From: Dyadobacter sp. CY347
Lineage (GTDB): Bacteria > Bacteroidota > Bacteroidia > Cytophagales > Spirosomataceae
Direction: 5' to 3'
Assembly (NCBI RefSeq): GCF_021502655.1
Contig: NZ_JAKFFT010000008.1
Span: 372,001-436,000, forward strand
DNA: 64,000 bases
This document shows, piece by piece, positions 34,420-43,292 of this stretch (position 1 is its first letter; each line of letters begins with the position of its first letter). Below the pieces are notes generated by a model. That model had not been told where the DNA came from. It did not search any database and worked only from the letters and a program-made list of their open reading frames with translations. A program made the position numbers and the translations under genes.

Positions 34420-34445
34420 CAGCTATTAAACATTCAAAACAGAAC

Positions 34446-35066
34446 ATGTCAATAACCCTCATACTCGTCATTATCACGTCCGGCATCAGTTATTATGCAT
34501 TAAACAATTACAGTTTAATGGAAAAACTGATCCTGAATCCCTACAAAGTCACGCAGCGCAATGAATATTACCGTTTTGTAACATCCGGTTTTGTTCACGC
34601 CGATTTCGGGCACTTGATCTTCAATATGCTCAGTTTGTGGTTTGTAGGAGAAGGAATTGAGCGGCTTTTTGCCATGCTTTTCGGACCGAGCGGAACGATC
34701 TATTTCCTGTTCCTTTACATTGTCGGGATCATTGTTTCTGATATTCCCACATTTTTAAAACATAGGAATAACTCTAAATACAATTCCCTGGGCGCTTCCG
34801 GAGGCGTTTCGGCTGTGCTCTTCGCCGCAATTCTTTATTCTCCGTTAATGCAGGTTTGTCTGTATTTCTTTATCTGTATGCCCGGATTTATCTTCGGTTT
34901 GCTCTTTTTAGGATATTCGTTTTACGAATCCAAGCGTGGCACGAGCTATGTGAACCATAGCGCACACATGGTTGGCGCGATTTTCGGATTTGTATTTATG
35001 GCCGTGGTTTATCCCAGTGCAGTTCCCGGATTTATACAGCAGATTTTAAGCTGGCGTATTTTTTAA
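34446..35066 (+). CDS. Rhomboid-family intramembrane serine protease
   Basis: 206 residues with six or so transmembrane segments. The catalytic dyad is intact: Ser118 in LGASGGVSAV (GxSG motif) and His174 in HSAHMVGAIFG. The L1 region carries RFVTSGFVHADFGHLIFNML, including the HxxxxHxxxN pattern of rhomboids. Substrate unknown. It probably shares a transcript with the polyprenyl synthase. Its 3' end overlaps that of the convergent psd gene by 21 bp, so the two mRNAs would be complementary there. Confidence 0.9.
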   Translation: MSITLILVIITSGISYYALNNYSLMEKLILNPYKVTQRNEYYRFVTSGFVHADFGHLIFNMLSLWFVGEGIERLFAMLFGPSGTIYFLFLYIVGIIVSDIPTFLKHRNNSKYNSLGASGGVSAVLFAAILYSPLMQVCLYFFICMPGFIFGLLFLGYSFYESKRGTSYVNHSAHMVGAIFGFVFMAVVYPSAVPGFIQQILSWRIF

Positions 35067-35717
35067 TTCAGCCAGTACAGTTACGCTGCCCACTGTTTTA
35101 TCCTGCAAATTAACCTTAATCTCTGCATCCAGTGGAAGATAAATGTCCACGCGTGAGCCAAACTTGATAAAGCCCATTTCGGTGCTTTGCTCAACCTGAT
35201 CGCCTTCCTTCACATACCAGCGTATGCGGCGGGCGGCTGCGCCTGCAATTTGGCGGAAAAGGATTTCAATGCCTTCAATCGTCTTGATAACGACTGTTGT
35301 GCGCTCATTAGCGGTGCTGGATTTGGGATGCCAGGCAACCAGATAAAGTCCGGGATGATATTTAAAATACTGGATCACCCCGCTGATCGGGTTCCAGTTG
35401 ATATGTACATTAAGGGGAGACATGAAAATGCTGATTTGTCTCCTTGGACCTTGGAAATACTCACTTTCAACAACTTCTTCAATCACCACCACCTTTCCAT
35501 CGCACGGAGCGATAACCTGGCGGTCACTTTTATGCACCACGCGCTTTGGCACGCGAAAAAACTGAACAACGAGGAAGAAAACGATCACACTGCCAATTAA
35601 CACCAATCTCGGGATCCAGTAGCCATCCGGAAGGAGGTAATGTATGCCTAAGTTTATCAGTATCAATATGATGGCTGTAACGGCCATGATGGTGTAACCT
35701 TCTTTGTGCAGTCTCAT
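35046..35717 (-). CDS. psd: Phosphatidylserine decarboxylase proenzyme (short form)
   Basis: 223 residues, the short Psd type found in Bacteroidota. Two N-terminal membrane segments (about 10-29 and 37-54) are followed by the catalytic domain: VIAPCDGKVVVIEEV, RQISIFMSPLNVHINWNPISG, KSSTANERTT and the self-cleavage site Gly187-Ser188 in GFIKFGSRVD, where Ser becomes the pyruvoyl group. It makes phosphatidylethanolamine. The last 21 bp overlap the convergent rhomboid gene. secA lies upstream in the same direction, separated by a terminator. Confidence 0.93.
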   Translation of the reverse strand: MRLHKEGYTIMAVTAIILILINLGIHYLLPDGYWIPRLVLIGSVIVFFLVVQFFRVPKRVVHKSDRQVIAPCDGKVVVIEEVVESEYFQGPRRQISIFMSPLNVHINWNPISGVIQYFKYHPGLYLVAWHPKSSTANERTTVVIKTIEGIEILFRQIAGAAARRIRWYVKEGDQVEQSTEMGFIKFGSRVDIYLPLDAEIKVNLQDKTVGSVTVLAELKNTPA

Positions 35718-35789
35718 GCAGGGTTATGTTTCGTTAATGACTTGCTGTAAAATACAAATATCGTATAAATACTGATTTCCTTTCAATCA

Positions 35790-35825
35790 AAAGCCCTGCC
35801 AATCCATTCAGACGGGCAGGGCTTT
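35790..35825 (-). terminator. Rho-independent terminator after secA
   Basis: AAAGCCCTGCC (35790-35800) pairs perfectly with GGCAGGGCTTT (35815-35825) around a 14-nt loop. Read on the minus strand it lies 26 bp beyond the secA stop and runs into TTTTG, so it separates secA from psd. Confidence 0.8.
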
Positions 35826-35851
35826 ACAATTTATTAATGCATTGCGACCGA

Positions 35852-38800
35852 TTATTCGATCACTACACAGTCTCCGTTTTTCACTTCCTGCTCCACTTTT
35901 TTGAATTTCACATCACGCAAAATCCGACCGTCGCGATACTGAACAGACACTTTCTGGTTCCTATCGGCAATTTTAATGGTGCGAACAGGCTGCGCTTTCG
36001 TCGTGGACTCCATGTTGCGAGCGTACTCGTTCGGGCCTCCGTCGAGTTCAGCGTCAAAGTCTTCTTCACGGTTGGTATGCAATGCGGGGGCCGGAGCCGG
36101 GCGACGCACGGTTTGTTGCACCGCAGTTGCCGGAACTTCCTCTTCCTGAGGAATATCTGCCTTCATCAGGAAGGAGATCATATCAAAATTCACCTTGCTC
36201 AGGAAGCGCTTGAACAGCTCAACTGATTCAAATTTATAGATCAGTAGCGGATCTTTTTGCTCAAACACAGCATTCTGAACAGATTGTTTCAAATCGTCCA
36301 TTTCACGCAAATGCTCTTTCCACTCCTGGTCGATCAGCGAAAGCACGATGGCTTTTTCCATTTCGTTCGTGATCTCTTTTCCTTCGTTCTCAATAGCCTT
36401 TTTCAAGCCTACAACAACGCCAGTCTGACGGATTCCGTCGCTGAAAGGAATCATGATCTCGGAAATGGTTGCACCGCGTTCTGCATTGATCGAGCTTAAA
36501 ACAGGCAGTGCTTTTCCTGCTATCGCTGCATTTTTTTCCTGATATTGCTTTTCAGCCGCATCATAAAGTTTCTGCGAGCGATCGGCGGGCCGCATCGAAC
36601 CGTATTCCGACTCGCTGTAAGGCACTTCCATACCCAATGTTGTGATCACTGCCAGTTCAAGCTCTGCATAAGAATTTGCTGTGCTTACCAGCTCATCGCA
36701 CACATCATATAATGTATTGGCAATGTCAACAGCCAGACGCTCTCCGAACAATGCATTGCGACGACGCGTATAAATCGCATCACGCTGATAGTTCATCACA
36801 TCATCATATTCCAAAAGACGCTTCCGCATGCCAAAGTTGTTTTCCTCAACCTTTTTCTGCGCACGTTCGATGGATTTGGTGATCATTCCACTCTGGATCA
36901 CCTCGCCTTCTTCCAATCCCATTCTGTCCATCACCTTCGCCATACGATCGGAACCGAACAGACGCATCAGGTTATCTTCCAATGAAACAAAGAATTGCGA
37001 TGAACCCGGGTCACCCTGGCGACCGGAACGACCGCGCAGCTGCCTGTCTACACGACGGCTTTCGTGACGCTCCGTACCAATGATCGCAAGTCCGCCCGCT
37101 TGTTTCGATTCCGGCGTTAGTTTAATGTCCGTACCACGACCAGCCATGTTGGTTGCAATGGTCACAGTTCCCGGCTTACCGGCTTCCGTTACCACTTCTG
37201 CCTCACGCTGGTGTTGCTTGGCGTTCAAAACCTGATGTTGGATTTTTCTTAATGTAAGCATCCGGCTGATGATCTCGGAGTTTTCAACCGAAGTTGTACC
37301 CACCAAAACCGGCCTTCCGGCTTCCACAAGCTCTACAATTTCGTCCGTTACCGCATTGTATTTTTCACGAACCGAACGATACACTTTATCTTCATGATCT
37401 TTCCGAACCGCATTTACATTGGTAGGGATTGAAACAACATCCAGTTTATAGATTTCCCAGAATTCTCCCGCTTCTGTCTCCGCTGTTCCGGTCATACCGG
37501 CCAGCTTGTGATACATACGGAAATAATTTTGAAGGGTAACCGTCGCATAAGTTTGCGTTGCATCTTCAACGCGCACATTTTCCTTCGCTTCAATTGCCTG
37601 GTGCAAACCGTCGGAATAACGACGGCCATCCATGATACGACCCGTTTGCTCATCGACGATCTTCACCTTTCCGTCCATGATCACGTATTCCACATCTTTT
37701 TCAAACAATGTAAATGCTTTCAAAAGCTGGTTAACCGTGTGGATACGGGCTGTTTTTACAGAATAGTCGCGGATTAATGCTTCTTTTCTGATAATACGTT
37801 CCTGCTCATTCAATGATGCATCTTTTTCAATCGCATCCAGATCAACCGCAATGTCAGGCAGAATAAAGAAGTTAGTCTCTTCCGATTCGCCGGTGAGGAA
37901 GTCAATTCCTTTTTCTGTTAATTCAATGCTGTTATGACGCTCGTCAATGGTGAAGTAAAGCGGCTCATCAGCCACAGGCATCAATTTCTGGTTTTCAGCC
38001 AGATATATTGATTCCGATTCCTGCATTAATGCCTTAATACCCGACTCACTCAGATATTTGATCAAAGGCTTGTATTTTGGCATTCCGCGGTGCGCACGGA
38101 ACAAGGATAATGCTCCTTCTTTTTTGTCCCCGGCTGCAATTTTCTTTCTGGCGTCGGTAAGGAAATCCATTGCCAGCTTTTTCTGAGCCTCAACTATGCG
38201 TGAAACGCGGGGTTTCAATTCCAGATATTCCTGCTCGTCACCTCTTGGGACTGGTCCGCTAATAATCAACGGCGTACGCGCATCATCAATCAAAACGGAA
38301 TCGACCTCATCGACCATCGCGAAGTGGTGCTTGCGCTGAACCAGTTCTTCCGGCGTACGTGACATGTTGTCACGCAGATAGTCGAAACCAAACTCGTTGT
38401 TGGTTCCGTAAGTTAATGACGCTTTATATGCATTGCGGCGCGCAATGGTATTAGGCTGGTGGCGGTCGATGCAATCGACGCTCATACCATGGAATTCAAA
38501 AAGGGGCGCATTCCATTCCGCATCACGTTTCGCCAGGTAATCATTCACAGTTACAATGTGAACGCCATTTCCGGCTAGTGCATTAAGGAATGCAGGAAGT
38601 GTTGCAACAAGTGTTTTACCTTCCCCGGTCGCCATTTCAGCGATTTTACCCTGGTGCAAAACCACACCACCGATCAGCTGCACATCATAATGCAGCATGT
38701 TCCATTTAATAGGCTGGCCAATTACATCCCAGGTTGTATTCCAATATGCCTTGTCGCCTTCGATAACAACATGTGACTTTTTGGAAGCGACTTCCCTGTC

Positions 38801-39199
38801 GAAAAAGGAAGCAGTTACTTCCAGTTTTTCATTCTCTTTAAAGCGACGGGCCGTTTCCTTGACGATGGCAAAAGCTTTCGGCAGAATATCCAAAAGAATT
38901 TTCTCCAATTCTTTATTCCGGTCCAGGTCCAGCGCATCAATTTTCTTAAAGATCGCTTCTTTACTATCGACATTAGGTTCATCAGCAGCCTGTTGTCTTA
39001 AAGCTGCAATCTGATCATCGATGGATTTCAGGTTGTCTGCTATATGTTGTTTCAGGCCTTCCGATTGAGCCCGCAGGTCGTCATTGGTTAGGGAAGTCAG
39101 GAGTGCGTATTCGGCATTGACTTTATCAACGTAGGGAGTCAGTTCTTTTAAATCCCGTTCTGATTTTGTGCCAAACAGCTTTGAAAATATTTTAAACAT
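35852..39199 (-). CDS. secA: Preprotein translocase ATPase SecA
   Basis: 1,115 residues, longer than E. coli SecA (901) but usual for Bacteroidota. Motor motifs are present: LHQGKIAEMATGEGKTL (Walker A), DEVDSVLIDDARTPLIISGP (DEVD box), the preprotein-binding region, GRGTDIKLTPES, GTERHESRRVDRQLRGRSGR and a scaffold domain with QEWKEHLREMDDLKQSV. The C-terminus (about 1,030-1,115) has a linker and a small beta domain ending NGDCVVIE, with no Cys-rich zinc motif of the SecB-binding type. It drives Sec-dependent export at the inner membrane. It is a single gene with its own terminator. Confidence 0.97.
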   Translation of the reverse strand: MFKIFSKLFGTKSERDLKELTPYVDKVNAEYALLTSLTNDDLRAQSEGLKQHIADNLKSIDDQIAALRQQAADEPNVDSKEAIFKKIDALDLDRNKELEKILLDILPKAFAIVKETARRFKENEKLEVTASFFDREVASKKSHVVIEGDKAYWNTTWDVIGQPIKWNMLHYDVQLIGGVVLHQGKIAEMATGEGKTLVATLPAFLNALAGNGVHIVTVNDYLAKRDAEWNAPLFEFHGMSVDCIDRHQPNTIARRNAYKASLTYGTNNEFGFDYLRDNMSRTPEELVQRKHHFAMVDEVDSVLIDDARTPLIISGPVPRGDEQEYLELKPRVSRIVEAQKKLAMDFLTDARKKIAAGDKKEGALSLFRAHRGMPKYKPLIKYLSESGIKALMQESESIYLAENQKLMPVADEPLYFTIDERHNSIELTEKGIDFLTGESEETNFFILPDIAVDLDAIEKDASLNEQERIIRKEALIRDYSVKTARIHTVNQLLKAFTLFEKDVEYVIMDGKVKIVDEQTGRIMDGRRYSDGLHQAIEAKENVRVEDATQTYATVTLQNYFRMYHKLAGMTGTAETEAGEFWEIYKLDVVSIPTNVNAVRKDHEDKVYRSVREKYNAVTDEIVELVEAGRPVLVGTTSVENSEIISRMLTLRKIQHQVLNAKQHQREAEVVTEAGKPGTVTIATNMAGRGTDIKLTPESKQAGGLAIIGTERHESRRVDRQLRGRSGRQGDPGSSQFFVSLEDNLMRLFGSDRMAKVMDRMGLEEGEVIQSGMITKSIERAQKKVEENNFGMRKRLLEYDDVMNYQRDAIYTRRRNALFGERLAVDIANTLYDVCDELVSTANSYAELELAVITTLGMEVPYSESEYGSMRPADRSQKLYDAAEKQYQEKNAAIAGKALPVLSSINAERGATISEIMIPFSDGIRQTGVVVGLKKAIENEGKEITNEMEKAIVLSLIDQEWKEHLREMDDLKQSVQNAVFEQKDPLLIYKFESVELFKRFLSKVNFDMISFLMKADIPQEEEVPATAVQQTVRRPAPAPALHTNREEDFDAELDGGPNEYARNMESTTKAQPVRTIKIADRNQKVSVQYRDGRILRDVKFKKVEQEVKNGDCVVIE

Positions 39200-39438
39200 G
39201 ATTTTAGTATATGTTTTTAACCGATCATTTACAGAAAAATAATTGAGCCCGTCCGTATAATCGTGTCAGATTGTCAGCAAAGCTATCATTTTCAAACTCA
39301 AAGGTAATTCATTGCAAATAGTATTGTATATCAATCAGAAGAATCCTAATGTAACTCTAATGTTTTTTTACCGTTTGCTCAAACAAATCAAGCGCCCATT
39401 CTCAGACGATAGAACCGTTTATACCAAATTTTTTCAAC
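39200..39438. other. Intergenic region between divergent secA and pspC-like gene
   Basis: No gene seen. On the minus strand, TATTTTTC near 39233-39240 resembles a weak -7 box for secA, without a clear -33 partner. Confidence 0.3.
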
Positions 39439-39457
39439 TACTATGCAATACATAGTA
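39439..39457. promoter_or_regulatory. Palindromic operator upstream of PspC-domain gene
   Basis: TACTATGCAATACATAGTA is a perfect inverted repeat with 7-bp arms and a 5-bp centre, ending 37 bp before the ATG at 39495. Palindromes of this kind are recognised by PadR-type regulators, whose genes often accompany PspC genes in Bacteroidota. No such regulator gene lies in the window. Confidence 0.55.
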
Positions 39458-39494
39458 CCTTTAAATCATCAAAGAAAAATAAACAGACATAGCC

Positions 39495-39728
39495 ATGAAC
39501 AACAACAGATTATTCCGCAATACAAGCAGTAAAGTTATAGGTGGCGTAGCATCCGGGATCGCCGATTATCTGGACATAGATGTAACGATTGTCAGGGTCC
39601 TTTTCGTTTTGGGCGTTTTCATTCCAGTCACATTTCCGATCATCCTCTTTTACATTGTTCTTTGGATCGTAATGCCGGACGGCGCCAAAAGGCATAAAAC
39701 ACACGAAGAACATCGGATTTATTCATAA
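39495..39728 (+). CDS. PspC-domain membrane protein
   Basis: 77 residues comprising one PspC domain: LFRNTSSKVIGGVASGIADY, LDIDVTIVRVLFVLGVFIPV, then a hydrophobic segment (TFPIILFYIVLWIVMPDG) and a charged tail (AKRHKTHEEHRIYS). PspC domains are linked to envelope stress in proteobacteria. In Bacteroidota short versions are often controlled by PadR-type repressors, which agrees with the palindrome upstream. A strong terminator follows. Confidence 0.88.
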   Translation: MNNNRLFRNTSSKVIGGVASGIADYLDIDVTIVRVLFVLGVFIPVTFPIILFYIVLWIVMPDGAKRHKTHEEHRIYS

Positions 39729-39765
39729 AAATATTAATGATTCCATCAGTAAGACTAGGTAATTG

Positions 39766-39804
39766 CAAACCACCGGAAAACAAATTCCGGTGGTTTGTTG
39801 TTTT
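39766..39804 (+). terminator. Rho-independent terminator after PspC-domain gene
   Basis: CAAACCACCGGAA (39766-39778) pairs perfectly with TTCCGGTGGTTTG (39785-39797) around a 6-nt loop and is followed by TTGTTTT. The 3' edge overlaps the candidate thiolase promoter. Confidence 0.82.
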
Positions 39805-39844
39805 ATGATTAATTGCTATTTTTACCAATGGTATGCAGGCATAC
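39794..39844 (+). promoter_or_regulatory. Thiolase promoter and GTATGC-N2-GCATAC operator
   Basis: TTTG (39794-39797), a 19-bp spacer and TATTTTTA (39817-39824), one mismatch from TAnnTTTG, put initiation near 39831. The perfect palindrome GTATGC-AG-GCATAC occupies 39831-39844, exactly over that start. This suits a repressor. The same sequence is found twice at the acyl-CoA dehydrogenase promoter. Confidence 0.6.
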
Positions 39845-39889
39845 TATTCTTTAAATGCCTGTGATTGCTTTAAATTAAAATCAGACATT

Positions 39890-41068
39890 ATGAATGCATA
39901 CATAGTTGCCGGTTACCGCAGTGCGGTTGGAAAAGCGTCGCGGGGAGGTTTCCGTTTTACCCGTCCTGATGACCTCGGAGCAACTGTTATCAAATATCTG
40001 CTTGAAAAAATCCCGAATCTGGATCCTGCACGTGTAGATGACGTCATTGTCGGAAATGCGGTTCCTGAGGCGGAACAGGGCATGCAAATGGGCCGCTATG
40101 TCGCTTTGCTTGCATTACCAAAGAACGTTTCGGGCATTACGATCAACCGCTATTGTGGCAGCGGCGTGGAAGCCATTGCGATGGCATCTGCCAAAATTCA
40201 CGCCGGAATGGCCGATTGCATTATTGCGGGCGGAACGGAATCCATGTCACTTGTGCCGACAATGGGCTGGAAAACAGCATTGAACTACGAAATTGCGCAT
40301 ACCAATCCTGACTATTATTTAAGTATGGGTTTGACGGCCGAGCAGGTTGCGAAAGATTACAACATCAGCCGCGAAAAGCAGGATGAATTTGCTTTCAGCT
40401 CACACCAGAAAGCATTAAGAGCACAAAAGGAAGGATATTTTGCGGATGGAATTGTGCCGGTAACTGTTACAGAAACCTATTTTGACGCAGCTTCTGGCAA
40501 AAAGAAAACGAAAGAAATTGTTGTAAAGCAGGATGAAGGACCACGAGCGGATACAACATTAGAAGCACTCAATAAACTCAAACCCGTTTTTGCAGCCGGC
40601 GGAACGGTAACGGCAGGAAATTCGTCGCAAACATCTGACGGAGCAGCATTTGTCATGGTGATGTCGGAAAAAATGGTGGAGGAATTAAATTTAAAACCGA
40701 TCGCCAAAATGCTTTCCTACGCCACCGCTGGCGTTGACCCGCGCGTGATGGGCATCGGGCCTGTGGCTGCAATTCCTATTGCATTGAAACAAGCAGGTTT
40801 GAAACTCAATGATATAGAGCAAATTGAACTGAATGAAGCATTCGCAGCGCAGTCGCTGGCGGTGATTCAGGAACTCGATATTAACCCGGACATCGTGAAC
40901 CCGAACGGCGGCGCCATTGCTCTAGGACATGCGTTAGGCTCAACAGGTGCGCGGCTTTCGGTGCAGTTATTTAATGAAATGGAACGCAGAAATCAAAAAT
41001 ATGGCATGGTAACCGCTTGCGTTGGCGGCGGACAGGGCGTTGCAGGAATTTTTGAAAGATTAAACTAA
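39890..41068 (+). CDS. Acetyl-CoA acyltransferase (thiolase)
   Basis: 392 residues from MNAYIVAGYRSAVGKASRGG at 39890; the frame is open further upstream but through the operator. The thiolase catalytic set is complete: Cys89 (TINRYCGSGVEAIAMA), His in GGAIALGHALGSTGAR and a second Cys in VTACVGGGQGVAGIFE. It cleaves 3-ketoacyl-CoA or condenses acetyl-CoA; the NEAFAAQSLAV block is family-wide. The shared operator with the acyl-CoA dehydrogenase at 46326 points to fatty-acid beta-oxidation. The hydroxyacyl-CoA dehydrogenase partner is not in the window. Confidence 0.93.
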   Translation: MNAYIVAGYRSAVGKASRGGFRFTRPDDLGATVIKYLLEKIPNLDPARVDDVIVGNAVPEAEQGMQMGRYVALLALPKNVSGITINRYCGSGVEAIAMASAKIHAGMADCIIAGGTESMSLVPTMGWKTALNYEIAHTNPDYYLSMGLTAEQVAKDYNISREKQDEFAFSSHQKALRAQKEGYFADGIVPVTVTETYFDAASGKKKTKEIVVKQDEGPRADTTLEALNKLKPVFAAGGTVTAGNSSQTSDGAAFVMVMSEKMVEELNLKPIAKMLSYATAGVDPRVMGIGPVAAIPIALKQAGLKLNDIEQIELNEAFAAQSLAVIQELDINPDIVNPNGGAIALGHALGSTGARLSVQLFNEMERRNQKYGMVTACVGGGQGVAGIFERLN

Positions 41069-41102
41069 AAACCGTTCGATAACTGCAGAACTTATTTTAC
41101 GG

Positions 41103-41136
41103 TCTCCGTTGAAGAATGAACCATCTTCGGCGGAGA
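41103..41136 (+). terminator. Terminator after thiolase gene
   Basis: TCTCCG and GAAGA (41103-41115) pair with TCTTC and CGGAGA (41124-41136) with a small internal bulge, followed by T-rich sequence. It separates the thiolase from the glycosyltransferase genes. Confidence 0.6.
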
Positions 41137-41172
41137 TTCTTTATTTTTGCCCCAAAACATACACACCTTTGC

Positions 41173-42189
41173 ATGGATGTATCCATTATCATTATCAATT
41201 ACCGGACGCCTCAGCTCATAATCAATTGTTTAGACTCTATTTATAAGTTTACTTCAGGCATTTCTTTTGAAATTATTGTTGTTGATAATGATCCGGAAAA
41301 CGGTGGTGGTAAACTAGTCAGAAAGTCATTTCCGGAAATTACATGGATTGATTCGCCGTCGAACGACGGTTTTGGGATTGCGAACAACAGGGGAATGGCG
41401 GTGGCGAAAGGAAAATATTTCCTGCTGCTGAATGCAGATACATTAATCACCGACAATGTCATCCACCGCTTCTTCGAACGCCTGAATGTGCGCACAGACA
41501 TTATCGCTTGCGGCGCGCTCCAATATTATGCCGACGGCAGCCCAATGCCCTTCTACCAAAGTTTTAATGAGTTTCGGCGGACATTTTTCATCCTTCCGAT
41601 CAGCAATGTCGTAGATAAGGTGGTAAAAAAGTTTTACCCTGATCCCCAATATGCCGATCCGGACCAGTATGACTGGCTTGTAGGCGCTTTCATTTTTCTT
41701 CGCAGGGAAGGATTTGAAAAAACAGGCGGGTTCAGTGAAGATTTCTTTATGTATGGCGAGGATGTGGAATGGTCGGGGCGGCTCGGGAAATTGGGAAAGC
41801 TTTGCTATTTCAAAGACTGCAAATTTATTCATCTCGAAAATAACAACCCGTTCCGCCGCACGAATATTTCCTGGATCAACCGTTTCAGCACGCAAATGCA
41901 GATTTCCAACTTCCTGTGGGTAAGGAAACAATATGGGACCTTCCAGTATTTACTGCTCATCGTCCATTATCTATTGATGATCCCGGTTATTTATATTTGG
42001 AAAATGGCATTGAACCTGCGCAAGCATGGAAACCCATTCAGCGAGTTGCGCACCCAACATATATATGTGCGTAAAACCAGGGTTATCCTTAAATACTTCT
42101 GGAAAACACTTTTTTTAAGAAAAGGCTTGTACAAAATTAAGCCCGAAGAAAATATTGATCTGCTAACAGCTGTACATGAACAACGTTAA
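41173..42189 (+). CDS. Family 2 glycosyltransferase
   Basis: 338 residues from MDVSIIIINYRTPQLIINCL at 41173, the characteristic GT2 N-terminus. GT-A motifs are IIVVDNDPENG, SNDGFGIANNRGMAVAKGKY and the DxD-like LLNADTLI, with the acceptor-side block GGFSEDFFMYGEDVEWSGRL. A hydrophobic segment (about 265-285, YLLLIVHYLLMIPVIYIW) may associate with the membrane. It resembles rhamnosyl-type transferases of surface polysaccharides, but the sugar is not determinable. It overlaps the next gene by 14 bp. Confidence 0.9.
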   Translation: MDVSIIIINYRTPQLIINCLDSIYKFTSGISFEIIVVDNDPENGGGKLVRKSFPEITWIDSPSNDGFGIANNRGMAVAKGKYFLLLNADTLITDNVIHRFFERLNVRTDIIACGALQYYADGSPMPFYQSFNEFRRTFFILPISNVVDKVVKKFYPDPQYADPDQYDWLVGAFIFLRREGFEKTGGFSEDFFMYGEDVEWSGRLGKLGKLCYFKDCKFIHLENNNPFRRTNISWINRFSTQMQISNFLWVRKQYGTFQYLLLIVHYLLMIPVIYIWKMALNLRKHGNPFSELRTQHIYVRKTRVILKYFWKTLFLRKGLYKIKPEENIDLLTAVHEQR

Positions 42190-43291
42190 GAAAAAGATCC
42201 TCTTCTTTACTCCTTATGCAACGCGGACGGGATCAGAAATGATGCTGCTTTATATCGTGAAGAAAATTGACAGAAGCCGCTTCGATATTGGCATCGTAAG
42301 TTTTGCAAATGGTGAATTATTAAAAGAATTTCCCGCCGACATTCCGGTTTTTATAGCGCCCAAGACTTTTAATATCGTTGAAAAGATATCTTTTCATCTT
42401 GGTATCCATCCAACATTAAAATATCTCCGAAAGCTTGCAAAAGATTTCAAGGCTGATTTTTGGTATGTAAATACGATGATGATGCCTGAAACGGTTTTGG
42501 TTGCGAAGGAATTTTCAATTCCGGTGATCACGCATTTTCACGAAATGCCTTTGACCTACACCTATTTAAGCGCCCCGGATTTTAAAAGCATTATCGATTA
42601 TTCCGGACTGCTCATCGGCTGCTCGCAAACCACCTGCGATGCAATCAAAGATGCGGGCGGAAAGCATGTGGAATTGCTCTACTCCTTCATTGATCATACG
42701 CTTGTTAAAAAAGATGAAAAGCGGACAGCAGAATTAAAACGTGCATTGGGCATCCCGGCCGACGATTTTGTCTGGATCCTATCCGGAATGACGTCGGAAA
42801 GAAAAGGTTTTGATATGTTACCCGATCTTGCACAAGAACTTAACGATCCGCGCGTTCACCTGATATGGGTAGGCGCAAGCATTGATGACGGGCTCGTATA
42901 TTACACCGAACAACGTTGCAGGAATTCGAAATCGGCAACGAAAATTCACCTGGTCGGAAAGCAGAAAGAAGATTATTATAATTACCTTAACATGGGAAAC
43001 GGGTTTTTACTCACATCCAGGCAAGACCCTTTTCCTTTGGTGATGATTGAAGCTGCGCTGCTTGGTAAGCCTATTATTTCGTTTCCTTCCGGAGGTGTTT
43101 CTGAATTTGTAAAAGAAGGCATGGGCATTGTCACTCAGGATATTAGCATAAAACAAATGGTAGAAGGAATCCGCTCGATTATGCGCGGGGAAACGGCTAC
43201 CAGCAGTGAGAAAAGCATTGAAAGAGCCTCTCAGTTCAATGTCGACAATGGTTATAAAAATTGGATCGAATTAATAGATAAAAATTATTAG
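42176..43291 (+). CDS. Family 4 (GT-B) glycosyltransferase
   Basis: 371 residues with the GT-B fold: KKILFFTPYATRTGSEMMLL at the N-terminus, ILSGMTSERKGFDMLPDLAQ in the linker, and the donor-binding block GFLLTSRQDPFPLVMIEAAL plus GKPIISFPSGGVSEFV. The start lies inside the end of the GT2 gene, so the two are translationally linked, and the secreted protein gene follows after one base. The three genes form one operon that probably makes and handles a surface or exported glycan. The substrate is unknown. Confidence 0.9.
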   Translation: MNNVKKKILFFTPYATRTGSEMMLLYIVKKIDRSRFDIGIVSFANGELLKEFPADIPVFIAPKTFNIVEKISFHLGIHPTLKYLRKLAKDFKADFWYVNTMMMPETVLVAKEFSIPVITHFHEMPLTYTYLSAPDFKSIIDYSGLLIGCSQTTCDAIKDAGGKHVELLYSFIDHTLVKKDEKRTAELKRALGIPADDFVWILSGMTSERKGFDMLPDLAQELNDPRVHLIWVGASIDDGLVYYTEQRCRNSKSATKIHLVGKQKEDYYNYLNMGNGFLLTSRQDPFPLVMIEAALLGKPIISFPSGGVSEFVKEGMGIVTQDISIKQMVEGIRSIMRGETATSSEKSIERASQFNVDNGYKNWIELIDKNY

Positions 43292-43292
43292 C

